The notes: generated by a model not told the origin, from the letters alone. DNA of 44,271 bases from Selenomonadaceae bacterium (GCA_017427545.1 JAFRSO010000038.1:1-44271), one strand, 5' to 3'; counted from the stretch's first letter, positions 17,901 through 26,612 are shown. Numbers and translations are program-made.

Positions 17901-18165
17901 GCCCGATATCCGAAATTCGCGGGACGAGTGCTCCGCCAATCTCGTCTAGGATTTGACGTGCAAAGCGGTTGAAGCTGTTCATTCGCGTATTGAATGCGCC
18001 GCCCGTCAATGCTGCCAGTTCCAATTCCGCCCGATATGTTTGATACGCCGGCAGTAAAAAAATTATTTCAGTCTTGAGCGGTTCGGTCTCAAGAATTTTT
18101 TTTGCGCGTTGCAGACAGGCGAAAGTTTTTCCGACACCCGCGCGCCCGATTATCATTTCAACCAT
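14974..18165 (-). CDS. addB: ATP-dependent helicase/nuclease subunit B
   Basis: 1063 residues. AddB is the RecBCD-like partner that scans for Chi and cuts the 5' strand. The Walker A is near the N-terminus (GRAGVGKT, 7-14). The C-terminal nuclease has FLIIDYKSG, the D-x-K of PD-(D/E)xK, and a cysteine cluster CEYCIYSALC typical of the Fe-S site, whose first cysteine is the one in ESFNQCPFKYFSKYGLGL. I start at ATG 18165 with GAGGAG eight bases upstream; the GTG at 18174 overlaps that site. A terminator separates it from leuS. addA, normally next door, is absent: downstream lies only the GH4 relic. Confidence 0.93.
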   Translation of the reverse strand: MVEMIIGRAGVGKTFACLQRAKKILETEPLKTEIIFLLPAYQTYRAELELAALTGGAFNTRMNSFNRFARQILDEIGGALVPRISDIGRRLLLRKILLNRDKAGDLKFFVRAAKQHGFAGILADELKELRTYSIDAEKLNHAADNVDDAELKDKLHDLELFAEDFKAALADKLTDDENLLARATEFMEQSPSIADTEIFIDGFIFFDPQQRNFLRKLFTCARNVHITLPMDTNLNARENVLEVGIFNRASRTFHMLKNFAADVNVEFKITRLDTPRRFLNAPLKILEQRFFDYKPKTFDSAAGLKIFEAVNRRAEVEAVAREILRLVKKNYRLREIGVLARDDSYFSLIKPIFEIHAIPYFVDLKRAATNHPLAELIRSALEVLRGWRRESIFRCLRTGFFDVPQEDIDLLENYVVEFGIKGSNNWQRDWDYRRVKILDAPDRIAKADEIEYLEKINAIRKACAAPLIKFSERVKNNREVLSLTTALFELLEGLNVYEKLSEWSQAEENRGNLALSREHLKIWDDVINLFEQVVDALGEDTITRAEFESIIGEGLDALEMSLIPPGLDEVTVAQFDQNSLQNSRAIFVLGFDDENFPRNSGEKNLLNDADRLRLNESGLEISLGGKESSLAEKFLIYRGLTEARELLYLSYPIADAEGKKISATSLLNKITKIFPNVSTEKVELDVLKNLGSEIEFAVGEKTLSEETAKKLYAPHKKMRADITRFESFNQCPFKYFSKYGLGLSERVEYKVQTPDIGNILHAVMSRFGRDLKAENRQWKSVDDVELNSRVENILDTITPRLHNKILLSTKTLEHRRERIKKVAVESLSRLIELDKVSEFHPKIFEAPFHEDKNFGDVEINLNGRIDRIDLSGDGKYFLIIDYKSGEASISLKKIYHGLSLQLAIYLGAAKNLSEVGKREAGAMLYCLLKISSKSGKNDSDAAQAAVKELRMPGLIRIDDPIKNAVDKTGDFVHFDERYKSNLMSRDDLQTIIDYATKILDDTAEKILSGDIEVKPAKFSDDDACEYCIYSALCNFDRAANETLTATNLKKAEIISAMNEELGK

Positions 18166-18185
18166 TAAATCCACTCCTCATGATG

Positions 18186-18215
18186 AAAAATCCCCCGTCA
18201 ATTTTCGGCGAGGGA
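18186..18215 (-). terminator. Terminator after leuS
   Basis: Minus strand: TCCCTCG (18215-18209) / CGGGGGA (18197-18191) with one G-T pair, then T5. It ends just before the addB ribosome binding site, so addB depends on readthrough or on a promoter I cannot pick out. Confidence 0.75.
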
Positions 18216-18235
18216 AAAATTTTTTCGGACAAAAT

Positions 18236-20698
18236 TTATTTCACGACAATATTAATCAGCTTGTTCGGGACGACAATAATTTTCACGACGCACTTGCCGG
18301 CCGTCAATTCATCGAAACGCGGCAATGTCGGTGCGAGTTTTTCCAAATCAGTCTTGCTCAAGCCGACGGGAATTTTCACATGATCGCGGACTTTACCGTT
18401 AATCTGCAAGACAAGTTCAATTTCCTCTTCGACGATAGCCGCCGCGTCAAAAGTCGGCCAACTCTGCTTGTGAACGTCGCCGTCGAAAAATTGACTCCAA
18501 AGTTCAGCGGCAATGTGCGGTACGAACGGCGCAAGCATCAGCAGTAAATCTTTTGCAAGTTCGCGGGCAAGTGCGGGATTAATCGGTTTATCTTGGAAGG
18601 CGTGCATTGCGTTGACCAGTTCCATGAGTGCGCTGATTGCCGTGTTGAATGCAAAGCGGTCGCGAACATCTTCGGTGACTTTTTTTATCGTCTTGTGAAG
18701 TGTTCGGCGCAGTGAAATTTCTTCGGCAGTGAGCGATTGAGCGGTGTCGGAAGATTTAATTGCGTCGGCGAAAATATTTAAAATTCTCCACACGCGATTT
18801 AAAAATCTGAACGAACCTTGAACGCCTTCGTCGCTCCAATCCAAATCACGTTCGACGGGTGCCGCGAATAGTATAAACAATCTTGCAGTATCCGCGCCGT
18901 ATTTGCTGATAATTTCTTCGGGGCTGACGACGTTACCGAGAGATTTTGACATCTTCGCGCCATCTTTGATAACCATGCCCTGCGTCAACAAATTTGAAAA
19001 CGGCTCGTCATAATCCAAAAGTTCAGCGTCGCGCAAAACCTTCGTGAAAAATCTGGAGTAAAGCAAATGCAAAATCGCGTGCTCAATGCCGCCGATATAT
19101 TGATCAACGGGACTCCAATAGTTGACCTTGTTGCGGGCGAAGGGCAATTTATCATTATGCGGGTCGGTGTAGCGCATGTAATACCAGCTCGAACAAATGA
19201 AAGTATCCATCGTGTCAGTCTCGCGGTGAGCATGACCGCCGCATTTCGGACAAGTGCAGTCGTTAAATTTTTTGCTCGTGGACAGCGGACTCAATGCGCC
19301 CTGCTTAAACTCAACGTCGTCAGGCAGGTAAACGGGTAAATCTTCTTCGGGGACGAGAACTTCTCCGCATTTGTCGCAGTAAATTACGGGAATCGGCGCG
19401 CCCCAATAACGTTGACGACTAATCAACCAATCGCGCAGACGATAATTGACTTTGCGCTTGCCGAAACCTTGAGCCTCCGCAAAATCCATAATCGCCTTAA
19501 AGCCCGCGTCAAAATCCATGCCCGTGAACTTGCCGGAATTAACCATAACGCCTTCATGTTCGACATAAGCCCCGTCCATTTCCTCAAGCTTGAGCACTTT
19601 ATCTTTCGGCTGAAGCGTCAAAATAATATCAAGGCCGTATTTTTTTGCAAACATCCAATCGCGTTGATCGCCGGAAGGTACGCCCATAACCGCGCCCGTG
19701 CCGTATTCAAAGACGACGTAATTTGTAATCCAAATCTGAACTTTGTTGCCGTTGAAAGGATTAATGCAGTAAAAACCGGTGAAAATGCCTTCCTTTTCGG
19801 ATTCACTCGAAGTGCGTTCAATGTCACTGTGAGCGCGGGCTTTATCAACGAATTTTTTCAACTCATCGGCTTTCGGACTGATTGCGAGAATTTTTTCAAC
19901 CAACGGATGTTCGGGGGCGAGTGCAAGGAAAGTTATTCCGAACGACGTATCAGGGCGCGTGGTGTAGACGGAAATTTTTTCGCCGAGTTCGGGAGCGTCC
20001 AAAGTAATTTCCAGACCTTCGGAACGTCCAATCCAATTTTCCTGCATGATTTTGACGCGAGTCGGCCAGCCGGTCAATTTGTCCAAATCGGCTAAAAGTT
20101 CGTCGGCATAGTCGGTGATTTTAAAGAACCATTGCGCCAAATTTTTCTTGTGGACTTCGGAATCACAACGCCAACATTTTCCGTCAATAACCTGCTCATT
20201 GGCAAGAACCGTGCCGCATTTGTCGCACCAGTTGACAGCCGCCTCTTTTTTATAGGCAAGACCGCGTTTATAAAACAACTCGAATAACCATTGCGTCCAG
20301 CGATAATAATCGGCGCGGCAAGTTTCAACTTCGCGGCTCCAATCATACGCAAGCCCCATAGCCTTTTGTTGAGCAGTCATGTTGCGGATATTCGCGAACG
20401 TCCAATTACCGGGCTTGACGCCGTGAGCAATGGCGGCATTTTCTGCGGGCATACCGAACGCGTCAAATCCCATCGGGTGCAAGACGTTGTAGCCGGCCAT
20501 CATTCGATAACGTGCCACCACGTCGCCGATTGAATAGTTGCGGACGTGCCCCATATGCAAATTGCCCGAAGGATACGGGAACATTTCCAGCGCGTAATAT
20601 TTCGGGCGCGACTCATCTTCCGTCGTGCGATAATAATCCGGCTCGTTCCAAACCTGCTGCCATTTCTTTTCAATTTCCTGTGGATTGTACTTTTCCAT
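18236..20698 (-). CDS. leuS: Leucyl-tRNA synthetase
   Basis: 820 residues, bacterial type. It charges tRNA-Leu. The HIGH motif is [15 protein letters not shown] (HMGH at 48-51) and the KMSKS motif is [13 protein letters not shown]. Zinc-type cysteines occur in CDKCGTVL / CWRC and in CDKCGEVL / CTCPKCGG. The CP1 editing domain lies between them ([12 protein letters not shown], acting on Leu-AMP errors), and the C-terminal anticodon-binding part follows. The start is ATG 20698, with GGAGG 9-10 bases upstream. It has its own extended -10 promoter, and I see no T-box leader, since only about 25 bases separate promoter and start. Confidence 0.98.
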   Translation of the reverse strand: MEKYNPQEIEKKWQQVWNEPDYYRTTEDESRPKYYALEMFPYPSGNLHMGHVRNYSIGDVVARYRMMAGYNVLHPMGFDAFGMPAENAAIAHGVKPGNWTFANIRNMTAQQKAMGLAYDWSREVETCRADYYRWTQWLFELFYKRGLAYKKEAAVNWCDKCGTVLANEQVIDGKCWRCDSEVHKKNLAQWFFKITDYADELLADLDKLTGWPTRVKIMQENWIGRSEGLEITLDAPELGEKISVYTTRPDTSFGITFLALAPEHPLVEKILAISPKADELKKFVDKARAHSDIERTSSESEKEGIFTGFYCINPFNGNKVQIWITNYVVFEYGTGAVMGVPSGDQRDWMFAKKYGLDIILTLQPKDKVLKLEEMDGAYVEHEGVMVNSGKFTGMDFDAGFKAIMDFAEAQGFGKRKVNYRLRDWLISRQRYWGAPIPVIYCDKCGEVLVPEEDLPVYLPDDVEFKQGALSPLSTSKKFNDCTCPKCGGHAHRETDTMDTFICSSWYYMRYTDPHNDKLPFARNKVNYWSPVDQYIGGIEHAILHLLYSRFFTKVLRDAELLDYDEPFSNLLTQGMVIKDGAKMSKSLGNVVSPEEIISKYGADTARLFILFAAPVERDLDWSDEGVQGSFRFLNRVWRILNIFADAIKSSDTAQSLTAEEISLRRTLHKTIKKVTEDVRDRFAFNTAISALMELVNAMHAFQDKPINPALARELAKDLLLMLAPFVPHIAAELWSQFFDGDVHKQSWPTFDAAAIVEEEIELVLQINGKVRDHVKIPVGLSKTDLEKLAPTLPRFDELTAGKCVVKIIVVPNKLINIVVK

Positions 20699-20725
20699 TC
20701 AATTCGCCTCCAATTAACGCCGCAT

Positions 20726-20754
20726 ATTATATCAGTTGGAGGAACAAGGGACAA
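20726..20754 (-). promoter_or_regulatory. leuS promoter
   Basis: Minus strand: -35 TTGTCC (20749-20754), 17-bp spacer, -10 TATAAT (20726-20731) with TGA in front. The -35 lies in a GGAACAA/GGGACAA stretch that is the inverted partner of the adjacent heptamer array, so array changes could alter this promoter. Confidence 0.8.
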
Positions 20755-20760
20755 GTTTTT

Positions 20761-20800
20761 CTAGTTCCTAGTTCCTAGTTCCCAGTTCCTAGTTCCTAAT
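20761..20800. repeat. Heptamer array, unit CTAGTTC
   Basis: Units CTAGTTC, CTAGTTC, CTAGTTC, CCAGTTC, CTAGTTC, then CTAAT. The preceding GAACAAG GGACAAG stretch (about 20742-20755) is a partial inverted partner. The array lies between the divergent leuS and PFK genes. Confidence 0.93.
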
Positions 20801-20885
20801 TTTTTTGTCCGACGTTGCAGGAAAAAATTCTTCGGGCGGCGAAGTGTCGATAAAATCTTTCCACAAATTGAAAGGAGCAATTTAA

Positions 20886-22157
20886 ATGATTGGTGTCAGA
20901 AATGTTGTTGCGATAGTTTGCGGCGGAGGCCCTGCACCCGGCATTAACGCGGTCATCAACGCAGTCACGAACACGGCTAATCGTCACGGCTGGGACGTTC
21001 TCGGCATGTACGACGGCTTTTCGCATCTCGGACGCGGTGAAAAATCTTACATTCGCCTCGACGCTGCGGCAGTCAATCGCATTCACTTGACGGGCGGCTG
21101 TATCCTTCGTATGTCGCGTTTCAATCCCACGAAGAAAGAATCCGACTTGCGCACGGTCGTCGACACTTTGACGGAATTGGGCGTCGGCTATCTCGTGACA
21201 ATCGGCGGCGATGATACCGCGTTCAGCTCTTCGGCAGTCAGTGAATATGCCCGCAAACTCGGCAGGACGATTAACGTAGTTCACGTCCCGAAGACTATCG
21301 ATAACGATTTGCCGCTCCCCGAAGGCATTCCGACTTTCGGCTTTGAAACTGCTCGCGCATTCGGCACGACTGAAATTCAAAACCTCATGGAGGACGCTCA
21401 CACTTCCAACAATCGCTGGTATTTTACAATCGCAATGGGCAGGACTGCCGGTCATCTTGCATTGGGCATGGGTCGCAGTGCAGGTGCCGCCGTCACGATT
21501 ATTCCCGAAGAGTTCCCGCAGGAAAAAATCCGTCTTCAACAGGTCGTCGACATAATCACCGGCTCGATTGTCAAACGCTATCTTATCGGCAAAAATTACG
21601 GCGTCGCGGTCGTGGCTGAAGGTGTCATCGAAAAAATTGCCGACGAAGATTTTTCAGCTCTCGGCAACGTCCAACTCGACGAGCACGGTCACATTCGTTA
21701 CGCGGAATTGGACTTCGGCGAAATCCTCAAGCAAAAAGTTTTGGCTGAACTCAAGAGAATCGGCATTAAAATTTCTATCGTCGACAAAGAAATTGGCTAC
21801 GAACTCCGCTGCACGGCTCCGATTGCTTACGACATCGACTACGCCCGCAATCTCGGCTATGAAGCTATGCAATTCCTTATGCGCGGCGAAAGTGGAGCAC
21901 TCATCACCATTCAAGACAACAAGGCCGTACCGCTCCGCTTTGAAGACATTCGCGATCCTGAAACCGGCAAAACTTACGTCCGCAAAGTCAACATTAATTC
22001 CGTTCACTACAGAATTGCGCGCGGCTTCATGACTCGTTTGGAAAAAGGCGATCTCGACGACGCCGGCGTTGCAAATGCCTTCCGCATGGAGCCTGAAGAA
22101 TTCAAGAACCGTTACATGTACCTCTTCGACGACGAACCCAGTCTTGACAAAGCATAA
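20886..22157 (+). CDS. pfp: 6-phosphofructokinase, PPi-dependent type
   Basis: 423 residues. It phosphorylates fructose 6-phosphate; donor type is read from two positions. The loop is TIGGDDT (107-111), where ATP enzymes have GGDGS, and the catalytic loop is PKTIDND (135-141), with Lys136 in place of the usual Gly. Both are marks of pyrophosphate-dependent enzymes. Nucleotide/PPi binding starts CGGGPAPGIN (12-21). Substrate contacts include AMGRTAGHLALG and the C-terminal region around YELRCTAPIAYD. ATG 20886 has AAGGAG upstream. A strong terminator follows. The symbol is by inference; a biochemical test would be needed for the donor. Confidence 0.9.
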   Translation: MIGVRNVVAIVCGGGPAPGINAVINAVTNTANRHGWDVLGMYDGFSHLGRGEKSYIRLDAAAVNRIHLTGGCILRMSRFNPTKKESDLRTVVDTLTELGVGYLVTIGGDDTAFSSSAVSEYARKLGRTINVVHVPKTIDNDLPLPEGIPTFGFETARAFGTTEIQNLMEDAHTSNNRWYFTIAMGRTAGHLALGMGRSAGAAVTIIPEEFPQEKIRLQQVVDIITGSIVKRYLIGKNYGVAVVAEGVIEKIADEDFSALGNVQLDEHGHIRYAELDFGEILKQKVLAELKRIGIKISIVDKEIGYELRCTAPIAYDIDYARNLGYEAMQFLMRGESGALITIQDNKAVPLRFEDIRDPETGKTYVRKVNINSVHYRIARGFMTRLEKGDLDDAGVANAFRMEPEEFKNRYMYLFDDEPSLDKA

Positions 22158-22180
22158 ATTTCAATCGCGATAAAAATTTT

Positions 22181-22210
22181 TCCCCCGCCGAAACTTGACG
22201 GGGGATTTTT
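22181..22210 (+). terminator. Terminator after the phosphofructokinase gene
   Basis: Perfect stem TCCCCCG (22181-22187) / CGGGGGA (22199-22205), T5 after it. Confidence 0.9.
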
Positions 22211-22218
22211 CGCGAGTC

Positions 22219-22247
22219 TTGAAATATTTTTCGGCGTATGATTTAAT
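22219..22247 (+). promoter_or_regulatory. pheS promoter
   Basis: -35 TTGAAA (22219-22224), 17-bp spacer, -10 TTTAAT (22242-22247) with TGA in front. The heptamer array at 22251-22292 starts inside the first bases of the transcript, so the pheS leader is made mostly of repeats. No T-box fits in about 60 bases. Confidence 0.72.
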
Positions 22248-22250
22248 CAA

Positions 22251-22292
22251 TTAGGAACAAGGAATAAGGAACAAGGAACAAGGGATTTCCTA
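22251..22292. repeat. Heptamer array in the pheS leader, unit CAAGGAA
   Basis: Units TTAGGAA, CAAGGAA, TAAGGAA, CAAGGAA, CAAGGGA, TTTCCTA. The last unit can pair with the first (TTAGGAA / TTTCCTA), which closes a small stem-loop. It lies between the -10 box and the GGAGG site (22303-22307) of pheS. Confidence 0.92.
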
Positions 22293-22315
22293 ACCAAGAA
22301 AACGGAGGATTATTA

Positions 22316-23341
22316 ATGGAACAACAGATAAAGGATTTGCGCGAACGAGCCGGCGACGCGATTAAAAATTCCGCGACGTTGAAAGAACTCGACGAAGTGC
22401 GCGTAAAATTTTTGGGCAAGAAAGGTGAACTTACAGGCTTGCTGCGCGGCATGAGTAAACTTTCCGCCGAGGAACGTCCGCTTGTCGGCAAAATCGTCAA
22501 CGAGGCGCGTGCGGAACTTGAACAGCTCATCACTGAAAAAAATTCCGAACTTAAAGCGGCTGAACTTCAAGCAAAATTGGCGTCGGAGAAAATTGACGTG
22601 ACTTTACCCGGACGCCGCGTGCATGAAGGTCATCTTCACCCGCTGACATTGACGCTTAACCGCGTGAAGGAAATTTTCATGAACATGGGCTACAGCGTCG
22701 AGGAAGGTCCCGAAGTCGAGACGGATTATTACAACTTCGAGGCACTCAACCTGCCCAAAGATCACCCCGCCCGCGATATGCAGGATTCGTTTTACATCAC
22801 CGAAGACATTTTGCTTAGGACGCAGACTTCGCCGGTGCAAGCGCGAACTATGGAGCGTCATAAAAACAACGAGCCGATACGCATGATTGCGCCGGGCAGA
22901 GTTTATCGCCGCGATGATTACGACGCGTCACATTCGCCGATGTTCACGCAGGTTGAAGGGCTGGTTATCGACAAGGGCATTTCTTTCGCCGACTTGAAAG
23001 GCACGCTTGAGGACTTCTCAAAAAAAATTTTCGGCGAGCGTACAAAAATCAGATTGCGTCCGAGTTTCTTTCCATTCACGGAGCCGAGTGCGGAAGTTGA
23101 CGTGTCTTGCGTCATGTGTCACGGTTCAGGCTGCAGAGTTTGTCAGGGAACGGGCTGGCTTGAAATTTTAGGCGCGGGCATGGTTCACCCCGACGTTTTG
23201 AAGATGAGCGGCTACAATCCCGACGAAGTCAGCGGCTTTGCATTCGGCATGGGCATTGAACGCATTGCAATGTTGACTTACGGGCTGGACGATATGCGCT
23301 TGCTTTACGACAACGACGTTAGATTTCTTAAGCAATTTTGA
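22316..23341 (+). CDS. pheS: Phenylalanyl-tRNA synthetase alpha subunit
   Basis: 341 residues, typical bacterial length. It holds the aminoacylation site of the alpha2-beta2 enzyme. A coiled-coil N-terminus (1-90) binds tRNA. Class II motif 2 is [16 protein letters not shown] and motif 3 is [17 protein letters not shown]. Substrate residues appear around [13 protein letters not shown] [12 protein letters not shown] cluster ([16 protein letters not shown]) is the usual Firmicute variation. GGAGG at 22303-22307 supports ATG 22316. pheT follows after 158 bp that hold a heptamer array and a possible second promoter. Confidence 0.98.
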   Translation: MEQQIKDLRERAGDAIKNSATLKELDEVRVKFLGKKGELTGLLRGMSKLSAEERPLVGKIVNEARAELEQLITEKNSELKAAELQAKLASEKIDVTLPGRRVHEGHLHPLTLTLNRVKEIFMNMGYSVEEGPEVETDYYNFEALNLPKDHPARDMQDSFYITEDILLRTQTSPVQARTMERHKNNEPIRMIAPGRVYRRDDYDASHSPMFTQVEGLVIDKGISFADLKGTLEDFSKKIFGERTKIRLRPSFFPFTEPSAEVDVSCVMCHGSGCRVCQGTGWLEILGAGMVHPDVLKMSGYNPDEVSGFAFGMGIERIAMLTYGLDDMRLLYDNDVRFLKQF

Positions 23342-23412
23342 GGCGGCTTGAGCGTTTAAATTTCTTTTGAGTTATTGAACATACTTTTCTTTGCGCGTCA
23401 ATTTAGCGGGAG

Positions 23413-23447
23413 AGCTGTTAGCTAGTAGCTGGTAGCTAGAAGCTAAT
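23413..23447. repeat. Heptamer array, unit AGCTAGT
   Basis: Units AGCTGTT, AGCTAGT, AGCTGGT, AGCTAGA, AGCTAAT. The array lies between pheS and pheT, directly before a promoter-like sequence for pheT. The rest of this gap (23342-23412) shows nothing recognisable. Confidence 0.92.
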
Positions 23448-23449
23448 CC

Positions 23450-23478
23450 TTGACGGCTCAAATGACTAATGATATTAA
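23450..23478 (+). promoter_or_regulatory. Possible internal promoter for pheT-zapA
   Basis: -35 TTGACG (23450-23455), 17-bp spacer, -10 TATTAA (23473-23478) with TGA in front. It begins right after the heptamer array and would allow pheT-zapA to be transcribed apart from pheS. Confidence 0.6.
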
Positions 23479-23499
23479 AATTTGAAGGGAGCGTAATAA

Positions 23500-26178
23500 A
23501 TGCAGGTTTCTACCAAATGGCTGAAAGATTATATTGATATAGATTTGACTGCGGACGAGCTGGCGGAAAAATTCACGCTGGCAGGTATTCCCGTTGAAAA
23601 TGTGATTCACGCGGGCGAAGGTCTCGAAAAAGTCGTGACGGGGCGTATTGAAGAACTCAAAGCTCACCCCGATTCCGATCACTTGCTGATTTGCCAAATG
23701 AACGTCGGCGGGGAAAATCTCGTGCAGATTATCACGGGCGCGAGCAATGTCAAGGAAGGGCAAGTTGTCCCCGTGGCATTGGTCGGCGCGAATTTACCTT
23801 GCGGCAAAAAAATTTCCAAGGGCAAAATGCGCGGTGTCGTCTCGAACGGCATGTTGTGTTCGTCGGACGAATTGAACCTTGAGGTTGAAAATCCCGTCAA
23901 CGGCATTTACATTTTGCCGGAAGATACGCCGATAGGAGTGCCCGCCGCTGAAGTTTTAGGACTCGACGACGACATTTTGGAATTTGAGTTGACGGCGAAT
24001 CGCGGCGATTGCTTCAGCGTGATAGGTCTCGTCCGTGAGTTGGCGGTCTTGACGAAAAAAACTCCGCGCTTCCCCGAAATTAAAGTTGACGAGAATGATG
24101 AGCGCGAAGCTTCCGAACTGGTTAAGATTGGCATTGACGCGCCGGATTTGTGCGGAAGATTTTCTTCACGCGTGCTGACCAATGTCAAACTTGCGCCGTC
24201 GCCGGATTGGATGGTTAAGCGTCTCGAAGGTGCAGGAATGCGGGCGATTAACAACGTCGTCGACGTGACGAATTTTGTAATGCTGGAAATGGGGCAACCG
24301 CTCCACGCTTACGACTTCGACAAAGTGGCGTGGCATCAACTGACTGCGCGACGTGCTGTTGAAGGCGAACCGCTCCACACTCTCGACGATACAAACCGTC
24401 TTGCTAAGGGCGGCGAACTCGTCATTGCCGACGCTGAAAAAGCTGCAGGTCTCGCGGGGATTATGGGCGGCTTTGAAAGTGAAATCACCGAATCAACCAC
24501 GACCGTTATCCTTGAGGCGGCAAGTTTCAATTCCGCGTCGATTCGTCGAACTTCTCGCGCAGTCGGCATTCACTCCGAGGCAAGCGGCAGATTTGAACGC
24601 GGTACGAACATTAACGGAACGATTGCGGCTTTGGACAGAGTTGCGCAACTTTTGCAGGATATGGGCGCGTGTAATGTCTGCAAAGGCGTCGTCGATGTTT
24701 ACCCGAATCCCAAGCCCGAAGTCAAAATTAAATTCACGGCAAAACAGATTAACGCCAGGCTCGGCACCAACTACACTGACGAGGAGATTGTCGAAGTGCT
24801 GGAGGCTCTGGGCTTTAAGATTGATCCCACCAACAAGGTTGAGGAATTGACTGATGAGGTCGTCGATAAATTTGCCGCTGCGACGAAAAATATCGGCAAG
24901 GCCGCTCGCAAGATTGGAGAAAAATCCAACGTCGAAGAGTTCATGAATAATCTGGGATCGACTTTTTTGGGCGGACTGTTCAAAAATGCGGACAAGGCTA
25001 AAGAATCTTTCAAAAATTCGGGCGTCGAAGACTTTATGAAAAATCTTGGCGATACGGTCGGCGACTTGGTTAAAAGTGCCGATATGAAAATTTCTTCCTG
25101 CTATGAAGCGACGGTTCCCGATTGGCGCAATGATGTAAATTTGCCCGATGATTTGTCGGAGGAGGTCGCCAGGATTTACGGCTTTGATAAAATTCCGTCG
25201 ACGCTCCCGAAAGGCAATCAGCAGGGTCATCAATCGGCGACGCAAAATTTCGTTGACAAGATTAAAAATATTTTGTCGGGGCTTGGAATGTGCGAGGAAC
25301 TTTCATTTGCGTTCACGAGTGAGGCAATGTTCGACAAAATGCGCGTGCCGACCGATAGTGAATTGCGCCGCGCAGTACCGATAATGAATCCGCTTACCGA
25401 CGAGGCTCCACTTTTGCGGACGACTTTATTGGCGTCAATTTTCGAGAACGCCGCAAGAAATTTCAGCCGCAAAAATGAAGACGTTCGATTGTTCGACGTG
25501 GCACCGGTATTTATCCCGAAAGCATTGCCCGTAACTGAATTGCCGCTTGAAAAACAACAGGTCGTCGGACTTTTGATGGGACGCCGCGAGCCTAAAGGTT
25601 GGTCGCAAAATTCCGCGCAAGTCGACTTCTACGACGCCAAGGGAATTGTTGAGGAACTTTTAGCGGGCTTGTCGATTGGCAATTATTTCGTCGAGGCGGG
25701 CGAACATTACGCATTGCACCCTGGAAAAACTGCCGTCTTCAAGAAAGGCCGCGACGTGTTGATTACGGTCGGTGAAGTTCATCCTGCAGTTGCCGAGGCG
25801 TTGGGTATCAAGAAAAAAATTTACGTCTTCGAGGCGGACGTTGAGACTTTGCAGAAATTTGCCGCGAAGAAATTCAGCTTGGAGAGTCTGCCCAAATATC
25901 CGTCAATCAGTCGTGACTTGGCAATTTTGGTTGACCATGACACGGCGGCCGGTGACGTTGAAAAAGTCATCGTCAAGAACGGCGGCAAATTCTTCAAGGG
26001 CGTGACGCTGTTTGACGTGTACACGGGCGAGAGAATTCCCGCCGACAAAAAATCTTTGGCCTTCGCGATTGATTTCCGCTCAAATGAACGCACGCTCAAA
26101 GATGAGGAGGCCGACGAGGCGTTTAAAAATATTTTGGCTGCTGTTGAAAAGGACTTCGGCGCGACGTTGAGGAGTTGA
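23500..26178 (+). CDS. pheT: Phenylalanyl-tRNA synthetase beta subunit with B5-domain insertion
   Basis: 892 residues; about 800-810 is usual. Domain order: N-terminal tRNA-binding OB fold (about 40-150, HPDSDHLLICQMNVGG), B3/B4 editing region (about 215-390, AINNVVDVTNFVMLEMGQP), B5 (about 410-565), catalytic-like core, and C-terminal ferredoxin-like anticodon domain (about 800-892). The excess is one block at about 443-528 (nt 24826-25083), between GFKI and the B5 strand YEATVPDWRNDV. It is charged and helical and holds an internal repeat, NVEEFMNNLGST and GVEDFMKNLGDT. Reading frame is kept, so it is a real insertion. zapA follows with four bases between. Confidence 0.96.
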   Translation: MQVSTKWLKDYIDIDLTADELAEKFTLAGIPVENVIHAGEGLEKVVTGRIEELKAHPDSDHLLICQMNVGGENLVQIITGASNVKEGQVVPVALVGANLPCGKKISKGKMRGVVSNGMLCSSDELNLEVENPVNGIYILPEDTPIGVPAAEVLGLDDDILEFELTANRGDCFSVIGLVRELAVLTKKTPRFPEIKVDENDEREASELVKIGIDAPDLCGRFSSRVLTNVKLAPSPDWMVKRLEGAGMRAINNVVDVTNFVMLEMGQPLHAYDFDKVAWHQLTARRAVEGEPLHTLDDTNRLAKGGELVIADAEKAAGLAGIMGGFESEITESTTTVILEAASFNSASIRRTSRAVGIHSEASGRFERGTNINGTIAALDRVAQLLQDMGACNVCKGVVDVYPNPKPEVKIKFTAKQINARLGTNYTDEEIVEVLEALGFKIDPTNKVEELTDEVVDKFAAATKNIGKAARKIGEKSNVEEFMNNLGSTFLGGLFKNADKAKESFKNSGVEDFMKNLGDTVGDLVKSADMKISSCYEATVPDWRNDVNLPDDLSEEVARIYGFDKIPSTLPKGNQQGHQSATQNFVDKIKNILSGLGMCEELSFAFTSEAMFDKMRVPTDSELRRAVPIMNPLTDEAPLLRTTLLASIFENAARNFSRKNEDVRLFDVAPVFIPKALPVTELPLEKQQVVGLLMGRREPKGWSQNSAQVDFYDAKGIVEELLAGLSIGNYFVEAGEHYALHPGKTAVFKKGRDVLITVGEVHPAVAEALGIKKKIYVFEADVETLQKFAAKKFSLESLPKYPSISRDLAILVDHDTAAGDVEKVIVKNGGKFFKGVTLFDVYTGERIPADKKSLAFAIDFRSNERTLKDEEADEAFKNILAAVEKDFGATLRS

Positions 26179-26182
26179 TTTT

Positions 26183-26455
26183 ATGGCGTTGAAGGAGCAA
26201 AAACCTGCCGGCGAAATGAAACGCGTCGAGGTTGAAATTTTCGGCGAAGTGTACCGATTGCGCACAGAAGATCCCGACGGTTTAGCAAAACTGGTGCGCA
26301 TGGTTGATTCGACGATGAAATCAATTTCGCAGAGCACGCGGACTTTTGCAGGAAGCCGCATTGCGGTTTTGGCGGCACTTAAAATCGCCGAGGACTATCA
26401 GCAACTCAAAAAAGATTATGATGAACTCCTGCAACTCCTCGACGAAAACAAGTGA
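26183..26455 (+). CDS. zapA: Cell division protein ZapA
   Basis: 90 residues. ZapA cross-links FtsZ filaments at mid-cell. The N-terminal globular part has VEVEIFGEVYRLRTEDP, then LVRMVDSTMKSIS, and a C-terminal coiled coil (AALKIAEDYQQLKKDYDELLQLL). The ATG at 26183 uses a GAGGAG site within the end of pheT. A pheT-zapA order is common in Firmicutes. Its TGA (26453-26455) overlaps the first unit of a heptamer array, and a terminator lies beyond that. Confidence 0.93.
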   Translation: MALKEQKPAGEMKRVEVEIFGEVYRLRTEDPDGLAKLVRMVDSTMKSISQSTRTFAGSRIAVLAALKIAEDYQQLKKDYDELLQLLDENK

Positions 26456-26574
26456 TTAGTGGTTAGTGGCTAATTGTTAGAACCAGAACTAGTGATTAGA
26501 ACTAGGAAAAATAACCTAGTCTCTAGTTCTAGTACCTAGTTCTAATCACTAATCACTAACAGCTAACCACTAAT
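26454..26574. repeat. Largest heptamer array, ~120 bp inverted hairpin
   Basis: Left half: GATTAGT, GGTTAGT, GGCTAAT, TGTTAGA, ACCAGAA, CTAGTGA, TTAGAAC, TAGG. Right half: CCTAGTC, TCTAGTT, CTAGTAC, CTAGTTC, TAATCAC, TAATCAC, TAACAGC, TAACCAC, TAAT. The halves are imperfect reverse complements around AAAAATAA, so transcripts can form a hairpin of about 50 bp. The unit changes along the array while the 7-bp period holds. The first unit overlaps the zapA stop codon. Confidence 0.95.
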
Positions 26575-26575
26575 A

Positions 26576-26603
26576 TCCCGCTGAAATGCGGGAAATTTTT
26601 TTT
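26576..26603 (+). terminator. Terminator of the pheT-zapA unit
   Basis: Perfect stem TCCCGC (26576-26581) / GCGGGA (26588-26593) with a 6-base loop, then AA and T8. Confidence 0.88.
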
Positions 26604-26612
26604 GCAACAGAT

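Noticed and set aside
22248..22315. T-box leader for pheST, and one for leuS
   Set aside because: Only about 60 and 25 bases separate promoter and start, too short, and no T-box sequence (AGGGTGG) is present.
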